Assembly (NCBI GenBank): GCA_046331705.1
Contig: JAXLQJ010000004.1
Span: forward strand, 124,001 to 188,000
Source of the DNA: JADJOY01 sp046331705 [NCBI: bacterium]
GTDB lineage: Bacteria > JADJOY01
DNA length: 64,000 nucleotides
Direction: 5' to 3'
Part shown: in pieces, positions 1 through 8,839 of the stretch
Position numbering within the stretch: position 1 is the first letter of the stretch
Layout: every line of letters starts with the position of its first letter
Position numbers and translations under genes: made by a program
Notes under the pieces: generated by a model
What the model was told of the DNA's origin: nothing
The model's input: the letters and a program-made list of their open reading frames with translations, nothing else
Database searches by the model: none

Positions 1-971
1 CGGCGATGATCGCGTCGGTTGCCGTCATCGGCATCGATCATTGGGGATCGGTGCGCGGCTCGCCGCTCGGCCTCGCGCCAGGCGCCAACGTCGCCGCGGC
101 GCTGGCGTCGCTCCCCGCGCCTTGGAACGTGCTCGGAGGATCGCGCGCGATCGGCTTCGTGCTCGGGCTCGTGCTCATCGTCGCGCTGGTCGGCAACCTG
201 CGCTGGCTCGCGCTGCCATGGTGGCTGCGCCGCGCACGGCGCAGCCGATCGATCTCCCCGGCCACCGGGTTCTTGCTCGCGGCGATCGCGGGCGGGCTGG
301 TGGCGGCCGACGTCGTCCACGAGCCGGATCACCCCGCGAGCCTCGCGCCGCTCTGGTTCGTCCAGCATCCGCTCTTGATCGCGTCTCAGCTGGCGGCGGG
401 CGCCGCGGCGTCCGCTTGGCTGCTCGCGGCCCCGCGCGCCGCGTACCGACGCCGCTGCGCCGCCCTGGCGGCCCTCGCGCTGGGATCGACGGCGCTCTTC
501 ACGATCGCATTGGGAGTCGGCGACGACCCGCTGCGCTTCGAGCGAGCGGAGCGCGACTGCGGCGCCTGGCTGCGTGAGCACAGCGCGCTCGATGCTCGCG
601 TGCTGCATGCCCCGGCGCGAACCGGCCTGCCGATCTTCTCGCTGCGCGCCTCGGTGCTCGCGCTGGAGCCGATCCTGAAGGGCGAGAAGCCCAACGCGAT
701 CGCGCCGACCGAATACCTCGATCGCCTGCACGCGACCGTCGCGGCGCGACGCGCCGAGGTGGAGCGCTTCTTCGCGACGCCTGACGCGGAAGAGGCGCGC
801 GCCATCGCCCGACGCCTGGACGCGTCGTTCCTCTTCCTCGGCGAGCACGATCCGATCGCCGTCGACCCGACGACGACCTTCGGAGCGCCCCTCACCAGCT
901 GCGGCGAGGGCGGACGGGTGTTCCCGCTGGCGCGAGCGACGAGTCCCGGGGACGCGCCGCTGGCGCGCTGA
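1..971 (+). CDS. membrane protein, C-terminal part (5' end outside window)
   Basis: The reading frame is open to the left edge, so this is probably the C-terminal portion of a larger gene; the ATG at 6 need not be the real start. The first half holds several hydrophobic segments (around residues 45-65, 85-105, 120-145 and 150-170). The second half is a soluble domain beginning with a WLREHSALDA stretch, like the periplasmic tail of large membrane glycosyltransferase-type proteins in which a W-x-R-E-x-x-P-x-D-A motif follows the last membrane segment. A later ARRLDASFLFLG segment fits the same pattern. The gene ends in TGA directly against the end of the convergent GT39-like gene. A role in envelope glycan synthesis is inference only; the substrate cannot be told. 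Confidence 0.6.
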   Translation, partial: AMIASVAVIGIDHWGSVRGSPLGLAPGANVAAALASLPAPWNVLGGSRAIGFVLGLVLIVALVGNLRWLALPWWLRRARRSRSISPATGFLLAAIAGGLVAADVVHEPDHPASLAPLWFVQHPLLIASQLAAGAAASAWLLAAPRAAYRRRCAALAALALGSTALFTIALGVGDDPLRFERAERDCGAWLREHSALDARVLHAPARTGLPIFSLRASVLALEPILKGEKPNAIAPTEYLDRLHATVAARRAEVERFFATPDAEEARAIARRLDASFLFLGEHDPIAVDPTTTFGAPLTSCGEGGRVFPLARATSPGDAPLAR

Positions 972-3104
972 TCACGGGACGTCAGCAACGGCGCGCAGCG
1001 ACACCCGCGTCGGCACACGCACCCGATCCTTCGGATACGCGAGGTTGAGGATGAGCGGCTCGCCGCCGCGCGCCACGAATCGGCTGCTCCACGTCGCCGC
1101 GCCGCCCGGCAGCTCGAGGTGCGTGTCCACGGCGGAGGAGAGCGCGATCGCGACACCGGGCGTCGGCTCGCCCTTCTCACCCGCCGGGAACGCGAGCGTG
1201 AGCTCGGCGAGCTGCGTGACCGCCGCGCTCGGCAGATCGATCCGATAGACGAGTCGCTCGCCCTCGCTCGACCACGACACGTCGCGCGCGTGCTCGCGCC
1301 ACGTCGACTCGTCGAGCACCCACGGCGCCCCCGTCCACGCCTCGCGCGTGGCGTCGAGACGATAGAGCGAGAGCACCAGCTGGTCGAAGAAGAGCCGCTC
1401 CACCAAGCCGTGGGCGGCGTCCATGTGCGCCGTGACGCGCTGGCTCACGAGCGGGGCGATCTCGAGCAAGCCGAACTCGCGCTCCCGGAAATCGATCACC
1501 CACACGCGGCGGAAGGCACGGTTCTCGAGCGCCTCCGGCAGCGGGAACTCGCGATCGTCGGCCGGCAGCCACACCAGCGGCCGACGCTCGTCGCCAGCGC
1601 CGAGCGCGAGCCGCGCGAACCCCGAGGCTTCCTGGAAGGACAGCGCACCGCGACTCACCTCGTCCACCACCAGCGGCGAGTAGAAGAAACGCGGCAAGAC
1701 TCCCACCGCATCGCCGTCCGCGAGGTTCGCACGGATGTGGCGCGCCGCCGACCGGATGTCGGGCCGCGACGCGTGCCCGCGGGCGAGCAGCGACGCGACC
1801 AGCGCGACACACGGCAGCGCGACCCATGCCGCTCGTCGGAGGCAGCGGCTCGCGGCGCGCGACACGGGCGCGAGGCGAGCCGCGAGCACGTCGACGGCCA
1901 TCACCGGCACGAGCGCGGTGAGCGGCAGGAACGGGAGGAAATGGCGCGCGCCAAAGTACGTGCCGCCGGCGGCGATCGCGTACTCGTGCTGCTGGTAGAT
2001 GCGAAACGCGGCGTACGGAGCGAGTGCCACCAGCACCCGCAGCAAGCACGACCGGGCTCGACGCTGGCCGATCGCCAGCGTCAGCGCGAGCGAGGCCCCG
2101 CGCCGCACGCCTCCCCCCGCGCCAGGCGCGCCCGTGACGATCCGCGCCAGCTCGCGGAGCTGAGCGGCCCACGAGAGGTCGAGCGCGTAGAGCTCGCGCT
2201 CGCGGCTCACGTAGCGCCGAAACAGCTCGCCACCCCAGCGCATCGCCGGAAGCCAAGGCACGATCGCCAAGCCGAAGAGCGCCGCGATCGAGACGAGATC
2301 GCGGCGCGCTCGACGTCGGCGCGCGCCCTCGAGATCGGCGGCGACGAGCCACGCGCACGCCAGCACGCCCGTGAAGAACGGCAAGGCGACGTAGTGCGTG
2401 TAGAAAGCCGCGGCCGCCAGGAGCGCCGCCAGCCAGCGCGCGCCGCGTGCGCCGGCGAGGACCGCGAACGCCAGCGACGCCGACCACCACGACAGGCACG
2501 CGAAGAGCCCGTAGGGAGTGGCGTCGAAGCCATAGCGCGCACCGAGCGGCGAGAGCGCCACACAGCCGAACGCCGCGAGCCTGGCCAGGCCCGGCGGGTC
2601 GCCAGCACCCGCCGACGATGCTGGGCGAAGCTGCCCGAGCCAGCGCCACACACCCACCAGCGCCAACGCCCACGCGAGCAGCTGACACCAGCGTGTCGAC
2701 TCGGGTCGCAGCCCGGCGCGTCGCGCCAGCGCGATCGGCACGCGGGAGAGCGGCTGATGCGCCTGCTCGATCCCGACCCGGTTCACGAGCACCTCGCTCC
2801 AGCTCTCGGCGAGGTCGGTCTCGACCACCAGCGCGTACTCGAGGTGATCCATCGGCTCGGCGCGCCGCCAAGGCACGCAGATCCCGATCGCCAGGAGGCC
2901 GATCGCGAACGCGGCCGCCACGATCGCGCGGCTCGCGCCACCCGAGCGGGCGCCGCGCTCGGCCGGCGGACCGCGATCGTCTTTCGGATCGCGGCCCGCG
3001 GACCCGCCGCGCCATGACGCGACCACCGCGATCGCGCCGAGCGCCAGCGCGAGCGGAAGCTGGACGACGAGATCGACGAGCCGAGCGTCGGCGGCGTCGC
3101 TCAC
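972..3104 (-). CDS. GT39/PMT-like integral membrane glycosyltransferase
   Basis: A 710-residue polytopic membrane protein. About ten hydrophobic segments fill residues 10-450 and a soluble C-terminal domain of about 250 residues follows. Near residue 85 the first large loop has acidic residues (PMDHLEYALVVETDLAE) followed by AHQPLSRVPIALARR, resembling the acidic loop and H-x-P-L motif of the GT39 (protein O-mannosyltransferase / ArnT-like) fold, which moves sugars from polyprenyl-phosphate donors. Translation starts at GTG. The stop abuts the stop of the convergent membrane gene, so the two may form a functional neighbourhood. Family assignment rests on topology and these loops; donor and acceptor are unknown. 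Confidence 0.6.
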   Translation of the reverse strand: MSDAADARLVDLVVQLPLALALGAIAVVASWRGGSAGRDPKDDRGPPAERGARSGGASRAIVAAAFAIGLLAIGICVPWRRAEPMDHLEYALVVETDLAESWSEVLVNRVGIEQAHQPLSRVPIALARRAGLRPESTRWCQLLAWALALVGVWRWLGQLRPASSAGAGDPPGLARLAAFGCVALSPLGARYGFDATPYGLFACLSWWSASLAFAVLAGARGARWLAALLAAAAFYTHYVALPFFTGVLACAWLVAADLEGARRRRARRDLVSIAALFGLAIVPWLPAMRWGGELFRRYVSRERELYALDLSWAAQLRELARIVTGAPGAGGGVRRGASLALTLAIGQRRARSCLLRVLVALAPYAAFRIYQQHEYAIAAGGTYFGARHFLPFLPLTALVPVMAVDVLAARLAPVSRAASRCLRRAAWVALPCVALVASLLARGHASRPDIRSAARHIRANLADGDAVGVLPRFFYSPLVVDEVSRGALSFQEASGFARLALGAGDERRPLVWLPADDREFPLPEALENRAFRRVWVIDFREREFGLLEIAPLVSQRVTAHMDAAHGLVERLFFDQLVLSLYRLDATREAWTGAPWVLDESTWREHARDVSWSSEGERLVYRIDLPSAAVTQLAELTLAFPAGEKGEPTPGVAIALSSAVDTHLELPGGAATWSSRFVARGGEPLILNLAYPKDRVRVPTRVSLRAVADVP

Positions 3105-3132
3105 GCGTCTCGCGGATGCAGGACGAGACCCC

Positions 3133-5448
3133 TCAGGTGCCCTGCGAGACGCGCTGCACGCCCTTGACCCCGCGCAACAGCTCGGCGATCCGCTGGATGG
3201 TCTTGGGCGCGTTGGTGCCCACCACCAGCTTGAGCTGACCCTTCTCGCCGGCGACGTCCATCTTGAGCTCGTCGATGTTGACGTCCTGGTCGGCGATCAC
3301 CTTGGCGATCCGGTGGATGAGCCCCACCTGGTTCTCCACCAAGAGGTCGAGCTTGAGGCGGGCCGGCAAGGCGCTCGGCTCCCACTCGATCGAGACCTGC
3401 CCGATGGGATCGAGGCGCGCGAGGCTGGGACAGCGACGCAGGTGCAGGCTGATGCCGTTGCCCGTCGTCAGGTAGCCGAGGACGTCCTCACCGAGCACTG
3501 GCGTGCAGCAGCCGGCCAGCCGGATGAAGGCGTCGTTGAAGTCGCGGATCGTGAACCCCGGTCGGTCGATGCTGGCGCGACGGAAGAGAATCCGCGACAG
3601 CAGCGAGCCCTGCGCCCGCCGGTTGCGCTCCGCGCGCCCCGCGGGAACGAGCTTCGCTTCCTCGAGGAACTTGAGCGTGTCGATGTTGCGGAACCCCACC
3701 TCGATCAGGAACTCGTCGAGGTCGAGCTTGTGGGCGCGCAGCGCATCCTGGAAGGCGGGCGTCGCGATCACCTCGGTGGCGACCAGCGCATCGCGCTGCA
3801 CCTCCAGCCGGAAGAGGTCCCAGCCCACCTCGCGCGACCGGTCCCGGCGCTGGCGCTTGAGCGAGCGGCGGATCGCACTCTGCGCGCGCGCGGTCACCGT
3901 CCAATCCAGCCATTGCTCGGTGGGTCGGACGTCGCGCGCGGTCTGGATGTCCACGACGTCGCCGTCGCTCAGCGCCGTCGAGATCGGCATGCGCCGGCCG
4001 TTCACCGTGGCGGAGAACGCCCGATCACCCACCTTCGTGGAGTGGATGCGGTAGGCGAAATCGAGACAGCTCGCGCGCCGCGGGAACGTGAAGGTGTCGC
4101 CCTTGGGGCTGAACACCTGAATCGAGTCGGGGAGCGCGTGGCTGAGCACGTCCGCCATGCGCAGATCGTCGTCCTCGGTGAGCGTCTCGAGAAGCTGGAG
4201 GTAGCGCAGGTAGTACTCGGACACCTTGCCGGGCCCGTCACTCCAATTCGCCAGCACGCCACGCTCGTTGGTGACGTGCATCTCGCGCGTGGTGAGCTCG
4301 ACCTCGAGGATCTGACCCTGGCGGTTCACGCGGGTGACCACGGCCTTGTAGCCGTTGGGCCTCGGGTTCGAGATGAAGTCGCGGATACGCCCCGGGACGG
4401 CGCGGAACATCTCGTGGACCACGCCCAGGCTCGCGTAGACCTGCACGCGTTCGGCGGACAGAACCGTGAAGCCGCGGTGCACGTCCTCGACGATCTTGCC
4501 CGAGTGGATGTAGTCGGTGGCGTCGCGCCAGTTCGGCAGCACGGTGGCGTCGATGTGGGCTCGAACCAGGGCACTCGAGATCTCGTCGGCGAGCGCCCGG
4601 ACCGCGTCCTCCCGCTCTGCGCGCAGGCTCTCGATCTCGCGCTGCATGCGGGAGAAGCGCTTCGGATAGAGGTACCGGAACGAGTGGCGCGAGAGCTCGC
4701 GACAGATCTCCCCGAGTCCGAGGCGAGCGGCGACCGGGACGTAGACGTCCAGGGTTTCCTGCGCGATTCGGCGCTGCTTGTCCCGGCGCATCGCGGCCAA
4801 GCTGCGCACGTTGTCGAGCCGGTCGAGGATCTTGACGAGCAAGGTGCGGATGTCGCGCACCGTGGAGACCAGCATCTTCGAGTACGTCTGGGCCTTGCCG
4901 CGCTCCCAGCCCTTCGCCTCTTCCGCCGTGATCTTGGTGAGACCGTCGACCACGTCGGCGATCTCGCCGAAGTCTCGGCGCAGCTCGACGAGCGTGACCT
5001 CGGTGTCCTCGAGCGCATCGTGCAGCAGCGCGATGGCGACCGTGTCCGGATCCAGCCCGAGCTCGGTCGCCTCGAGCGCGATCCGCAACGGGTGGTGAAA
5101 GTAGGGCTCGCCCGATTTGCGCGTCTGACCCGCGTGCAGCCGCTCGCCGTCGCGGCGTGCGCGCTCGACGTGGCTCAGGTCGACGTCCGGGTAGCGGCGG
5201 CGCAGATTCGCGAGGATGCGTCGCCAGTATCCGGCGGCGATCTCGTCGTCGCCACCAGCGGTCGGCTCGGCGGCGCCGCCACCGCGCGCGCCGGGCTCGG
5301 TGGCGCCGGGCTCACCAGAAGCGCCCGGAGCGTCCCGCCCGGAGTCGCCACGCCCGAGCAATGGGCCGTCCCACGAAACGCCGTCGACGCCCCCGACTCC
5401 GGGCGCCAGCATCGCCGATCCGCGCTCGCGATAGGGATCCGAAGCCAT
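3133..5448 (-). CDS. RelA/SpoT homologue, hydrolase intact, synthetase domain apparently degenerate
   Basis: Long Rel/SpoT architecture: HD hydrolase (about residues 80-260), synthetase-like domain (about 305-405), TGS (about 435-500), and a C-terminal ACT domain (about 695-770). Hydrolase residues are kept: HH in the YFHHPL segment, the LHDALEDTEVT motif and DRLDN. The synthetase region keeps PGRIRDFI and EVELTTREMH, but the usual Y-D-L-x-A-x-R-I segment carrying the catalytic Asp is missing (about 20 residues shorter than normal), YQSLHT is replaced by YKAVVT, and QIRT by ELTT. I therefore infer a (p)ppGpp hydrolase without synthetase activity. The frame stays open to 5625, but a candidate promoter at 5518-5546 would start transcription near 5511, so I chose ATG 5448, with GGGTGG 9 nt upstream; ATG 5478 is an alternative. 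The first 70 residues are low-complexity Gly/Ala/Pro. Confidence 0.88.
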   Translation of the reverse strand: MASDPYRERGSAMLAPGVGGVDGVSWDGPLLGRGDSGRDAPGASGEPGATEPGARGGGAAEPTAGGDDEIAAGYWRRILANLRRRYPDVDLSHVERARRDGERLHAGQTRKSGEPYFHHPLRIALEATELGLDPDTVAIALLHDALEDTEVTLVELRRDFGEIADVVDGLTKITAEEAKGWERGKAQTYSKMLVSTVRDIRTLLVKILDRLDNVRSLAAMRRDKQRRIAQETLDVYVPVAARLGLGEICRELSRHSFRYLYPKRFSRMQREIESLRAEREDAVRALADEISSALVRAHIDATVLPNWRDATDYIHSGKIVEDVHRGFTVLSAERVQVYASLGVVHEMFRAVPGRIRDFISNPRPNGYKAVVTRVNRQGQILEVELTTREMHVTNERGVLANWSDGPGKVSEYYLRYLQLLETLTEDDDLRMADVLSHALPDSIQVFSPKGDTFTFPRRASCLDFAYRIHSTKVGDRAFSATVNGRRMPISTALSDGDVVDIQTARDVRPTEQWLDWTVTARAQSAIRRSLKRQRRDRSREVGWDLFRLEVQRDALVATEVIATPAFQDALRAHKLDLDEFLIEVGFRNIDTLKFLEEAKLVPAGRAERNRRAQGSLLSRILFRRASIDRPGFTIRDFNDAFIRLAGCCTPVLGEDVLGYLTTGNGISLHLRRCPSLARLDPIGQVSIEWEPSALPARLKLDLLVENQVGLIHRIAKVIADQDVNIDELKMDVAGEKGQLKLVVGTNAPKTIQRIAELLRGVKGVQRVSQGT

Positions 5449-5517
5449 CCGATTGGACCACCCGACACACAGTGTCATCGCTCCAACTGTGCGTATTGGC
5501 GACGATTCTTGAATCGA

Positions 5518-5546
5518 AGTGTAGCACGCGGCGAAATCGTGCCCAA
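5518..5546 (-). promoter_or_regulatory. candidate sigma-70 promoter for the rel/spoT homologue
   Basis: On the minus strand TTGGGC (5541-5546) and TACACT (5518-5523) are separated by exactly 17 bp. The -10 matches consensus at four of six positions, the -35 at three. Predicted start is near 5511, 60-odd bases upstream of ATG 5448. Confidence 0.4.
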
Positions 5547-5570
5547 CTCGCGCGACCTCCGGCACGTTGC

Positions 5571-5599
5571 TTGCGGCACCGGGAACGCGAAGGTATGGT
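5571..5599 (+). promoter_or_regulatory. candidate sigma-70 promoter for the radical SAM-larE unit
   Basis: TTGCGG (5571-5576) and TATGGT (5594-5599) are separated by 17 bp on the plus strand, giving a leader of about 140 nt before ATG 5745. It lies back to back with the promoter candidate of the divergent rel/spoT homologue. Confidence 0.3.
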
Positions 5600-5744
5600 G
5601 GCCGCGATTCGAGCCGAGTCGCCATGCAGCACGCGTCGCGTGATCGTACGCGACGTCACCGGCGCTCGGTCGAGTGACGATCGCGCTTCGACCGACGCGG
5701 CGATCGAACGAACCCACGCAGGCCCCGAGCTCGACGGAGCGAAC

Positions 5745-7238
5745 ATGGCGCGGATCCTCCTCTTCAAGGCGTTTCGCCCACTCGAGTACTACACGGTCAC
5801 GCAGCCGCTCGGGCTCATGTACCTGGCGTCGACGTTGCGCCAGCACGGCCACGACGTGGGCATCGTCGACATGATCGCCGACGTGCTCACTCCCGAGGAC
5901 GCGGTCGAGCGCGCCAAGAAATTCGCGCCGGATCTCGTGGGCATTCACGCGATGACCCACGAGGCGCCCACGATGCACACGCTCGCGCGGCTGCTCAAGG
6001 GCTGGCGCGCCGAGCTGCCGATCGCGGTGGGTGGGCCGCATCCGTCCACCGACCCTCACGAGACGCTGCGCAACGAGGCCATCGACGCGCTCTGCATCGG
6101 CGAGGGCGAGGACACCGCGCCGGAGCTCTTCCGTCATCTGTTGGCGGGCGAGCCGCCCGTGGGCGTCCTCGGCACGGCCTATCGCAAGGATGGCGAGGCG
6201 TTCCTCGAGCCGCCGCGTCCCCCGATCCTCGATCTCGATCGCATCCCCTTCCCCGCGTGGGATCTGATCGACGTCCCACGCTACTTCGACCTGCCGAAGT
6301 TCTCGACGGTCTGCAAGCGCAAGCAGTACATGTCGATCTTCACGTCGCGCGGCTGCCCGTATTCCTGTACGTACTGCCACACGATCTTCACCAAGAAGTT
6401 CCGCACCCGCACCGTCGACAACGTGATCGCCGAGCTGCGCACGCTGCACGACGACCACGGCATCCGCGAGCTGCACATCATCGACGACATCTTCAACTGC
6501 CAGATGGACCACGCGAAGAAGATCTGCGACCGCATCGTCGCGGAGAAGCTCGACTTCGCCATCACCTTCCCCAACGGCGTGCGCGGCGACCTCATGGACC
6601 GAGAGCTTCTGCAGAAGCTCTCGGCGGCCGGCTGCTACCGCATCACGTACGCGATCGAGACCGCCTCGCCGCGCCTGCAGAAGATGATCAAGAAGCACAA
6701 CAAGCTCGACAAGCTCCGTCAGGTCATCGAGTGGACCGACGAGATGAACATCCTCCAGAACGGCTTCTTCATGCTCGGCTTTCCCGGCGAGACCCGCGAA
6801 GAGATCCAGACCACCATCAACTACGCGCTCGGCTCGAAGCTGCACACCGCGCAATTCTTCGTCGTCAATCCCTTCGAGGGCACCGAGCTCACCGAGCAGG
6901 CGCGGGCGCTCGGCAAGGAGTTCTCGACCGATCCCGAGATCTTCAGCTACTTCCGCGCCGAGAACACCCTCTGCGAGGTGCCGCCCGACGAGCTCAACAA
7001 GCTCCAGCGCTCGGCGAATCGGCGCTTCTACCTCAACCCGCGCCGCGCCGTCCGCTTCATCACGCTCTACCCGCAGCGCGCCCAGCTGGTCGGGCTCTTC
7101 TTCATCTGGCTGGTGCTCTCGTTCAAGGTCTTCAGCGACAGCCACGAGCGCTACAAGTGGACGAGCTTGTTCCGCAGCTTCCGCTTCTTCCGGCGCCAGA
7201 AGGAGATCTCGACCGCCGTCGCCCCCGCGGCGGCGTGA
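5745..7238 (+). CDS. B12-binding-domain radical SAM protein
   Basis: A 497-residue protein with a Rossmann-type cobalamin-binding N-terminal domain (about 1-135, including GGPHPS) followed by a radical SAM domain with Cys204, Cys208 and Cys211 in CPYSCTYC, the CxxxCxxC ligand set for the 4Fe-4S cluster. A hydrophobic stretch near residues 455-465 suggests membrane association. Proteins of this class carry out methylations and rearrangements in lipid, hopanoid, pigment and natural-product pathways; this sequence does not reveal which. ATG 5745 was chosen because GGAG (5736-5739) sits 5 nt upstream and the family's N-terminus starts here, although the frame is open further left. The stop is 16 nt before larE, so they are probably co-transcribed. 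A second radical SAM gene lies at the far right of the window. Confidence 0.88.
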   Translation: MARILLFKAFRPLEYYTVTQPLGLMYLASTLRQHGHDVGIVDMIADVLTPEDAVERAKKFAPDLVGIHAMTHEAPTMHTLARLLKGWRAELPIAVGGPHPSTDPHETLRNEAIDALCIGEGEDTAPELFRHLLAGEPPVGVLGTAYRKDGEAFLEPPRPPILDLDRIPFPAWDLIDVPRYFDLPKFSTVCKRKQYMSIFTSRGCPYSCTYCHTIFTKKFRTRTVDNVIAELRTLHDDHGIRELHIIDDIFNCQMDHAKKICDRIVAEKLDFAITFPNGVRGDLMDRELLQKLSAAGCYRITYAIETASPRLQKMIKKHNKLDKLRQVIEWTDEMNILQNGFFMLGFPGETREEIQTTINYALGSKLHTAQFFVVNPFEGTELTEQARALGKEFSTDPEIFSYFRAENTLCEVPPDELNKLQRSANRRFYLNPRRAVRFITLYPQRAQLVGLFFIWLVLSFKVFSDSHERYKWTSLFRSFRFFRRQKEISTAVAPAAA

Positions 7239-7254
7239 TCGAGTCGCGAACGAC

Positions 7255-8082
7255 ATGAGCGCCGCGGCGATGGACGCGCTGAGAAGCGCGATTCGGGACG
7301 CCGGCCCATCGATCGTCGCGTTCTCGGGCGGGGTGGACAGCGCCCTGGTGCTCCGGGTCGCGCGGGACGTCCTCGGCGACGGCGCGGTGGCGCTCACCGC
7401 CGTCGGCCCGACGCTGCCCGCCGAGGAAGAGGCGGAGGCGCGGCGCTTCGGCGAGTCCCTCGCCGTGCAGCACGTCTTCGTGGCGTCGCACGAGCTCGAG
7501 AACCCCGACTATGCCCGCAACCCCACGGATCGCTGCTACTTCTGCAAGACCGAGCTCTACGCGCTCTGCCACGCCGAGCGCGAACGGCTGGGGCTGCGCT
7601 CGATCCTGGACGGCGTGAACCGCGACGACCTCGGCGACCACCGTCCTGGCCTCACCGCCGCTCACGAGAACGGCATTCGCCACCCGCTCATCGAGGCAGG
7701 CCTCGGCAAGAGCGTCGTCCGGGATCTCTGCCGCGAGCTGGGGATCGAGCTCTGGGACAAACCCTCGTTCGCGTGTCTCGGCTCGCGCTTCCCGTACGGC
7801 ACGACCATCACGCTCGACCGGCTCAATCGCCTGGAGCGTTGCGAGCGGGTGCTTCGCGAGCTGGGATTCCGCGGTTTTCGCGTGCGTTTCCACGACGCGA
7901 TCGCGCGCATCGAGGTGAACGTCGCGGACCTTCCGAAGCTCGTCGATCCGGCGGTACGAAGCCGAATCGTGGCCGGCATCAAGGCCGAGGGCTTCGACTT
8001 CGTGACCGTCGACCTCGAAGGCTACCGAACCGGCAGCTTGAATGCCGGTCTCGCGCGCCTCGAATCGCGCGCGGCCAACTAG
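7255..8082 (+). CDS. larE: LarE-type ATP-dependent sacrificial sulfur transferase
   Basis: A 275-residue PP-loop protein. SGGVDSA at 24-30 is the PP-loop that binds ATP, DRCYFCK lies at 92-98, and FACLGSR places Cys174 where LarE of Lactiplantibacillus carries the cysteine that donates its sulfur. LarE adenylates the carboxylate of the pyridinium dicarboxylate intermediate and inserts sulfur while building the nickel-pincer nucleotide cofactor used by lactate racemase and other LarA-family enzymes. No larB, larC or larA is in the window, so the cofactor's user is unknown here. It directly follows the radical SAM gene and converges on the TPR gene with a 7-bp gap. Confidence 0.88.
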   Translation: MSAAAMDALRSAIRDAGPSIVAFSGGVDSALVLRVARDVLGDGAVALTAVGPTLPAEEEAEARRFGESLAVQHVFVASHELENPDYARNPTDRCYFCKTELYALCHAERERLGLRSILDGVNRDDLGDHRPGLTAAHENGIRHPLIEAGLGKSVVRDLCRELGIELWDKPSFACLGSRFPYGTTITLDRLNRLERCERVLRELGFRGFRVRFHDAIARIEVNVADLPKLVDPAVRSRIVAGIKAEGFDFVTVDLEGYRTGSLNAGLARLESRAAN

Positions 8083-8089
8083 GTTCGGC

Positions 8090-8809
8090 TCAGTTCACCG
8101 CTGACGCCGCCTTGGGCGTGGTCGCGGCCGACGCCAGCAGCGCGAGGCGCGCTCGGAAGAGCGCCACGTTCGAGCCGCCTCCCGGTCCGCCCGGACCGGC
8201 CTTCGCGATCTCGTCCTCGAGCAGCTTCTTGGCGTCGTCCGTCTTGCCGCTCGCTTCCAGCGCGCGCACCAGGTCGAGCGTCGTGTGGTCGTCGAGCGTG
8301 AAGCCCTCGCTCTGAAGGGCGCGGTAGCTCGCCACCGCCTCGGACGCCTTGCCGGCCGCCTCCTGGGAGCGGGCCAACGCCAGCTGGATCGCGCCGTGAA
8401 GCGGATCCTTCGGCGGCGTGTCGCGCAACAGTGAATCGAGCTCCGTCACGGCGTCGCCCGCCTTCCCTGCGCGCGTCAGCAGCACGCCCTTCACGAGCCG
8501 CGCTTGCCCCGCCGCCGCGGAGCCGGAGTGGCCCGCAATCACCGCGTCACACGCCGTGATGCCCGTTTCCGCCTGGTCGCTGCCACCGTCGAGCGCCTTG
8601 ATGCAGCTCGTGAGCTTCGCTTGGGCCGCCTTCTCCGCCGAGTCGACGTGCGCCGCCCAACCGGAATAACCCGCGATCGCCACGAGCACCCCCGCGACGA
8701 GACCCGCCCAGAGCTTCCAGCGCGACTGCAACCACGCCAACGCCAGCTGGGCGTCGTCGGTGTGAATCTCCTCGAGGAGCTGGTGCCGCACGTCCTTGTT
8801 CGCAGCCAT
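8090..8809 (-). CDS. YfgM-like membrane-anchored TPR protein
   Basis: A 239-residue protein with a short cytoplasmic N-terminus, one membrane helix (about residues 33-50) and a periplasmic domain with degenerate TPR repeats (about 80-215). This is the layout of YfgM/ancillary SecYEG translocon or tetratricopeptide anchor proteins. Start ATG has GAGGG 5 nt upstream. It is the last gene of a miaB - bifunctional nuclease - TPR operon with a 30-bp gap. The Gly/Pro run GPGGPGGG near residue 210 is a flexible linker. The precise role is inferred from architecture only. Confidence 0.6.
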   Translation of the reverse strand: MAANKDVRHQLLEEIHTDDAQLALAWLQSRWKLWAGLVAGVLVAIAGYSGWAAHVDSAEKAAQAKLTSCIKALDGGSDQAETGITACDAVIAGHSGSAAAGQARLVKGVLLTRAGKAGDAVTELDSLLRDTPPKDPLHGAIQLALARSQEAAGKASEAVASYRALQSEGFTLDDHTTLDLVRALEASGKTDDAKKLLEDEIAKAGPGGPGGGSNVALFRARLALLASAATTPKAASAVN

Positions 8810-8839
8810 CGTTTCCCTCGCGCGCCAGGGCGCGCCGCT

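Noticed and set aside
1119-3017. A 632-codon frame on the plus strand opposite the GT39-like gene
   Set aside because: Arg/Glu/His-rich antisense shadow; the minus-strand product has a coherent membrane topology.
5157-5744. An extended 5' end of the radical SAM gene (196 extra codons)
   Set aside because: This part is antisense to the rel/spoT homologue, is Arg/Ser-rich, and crosses the divergent promoter candidates; ATG 5745 has a ribosome-binding site.
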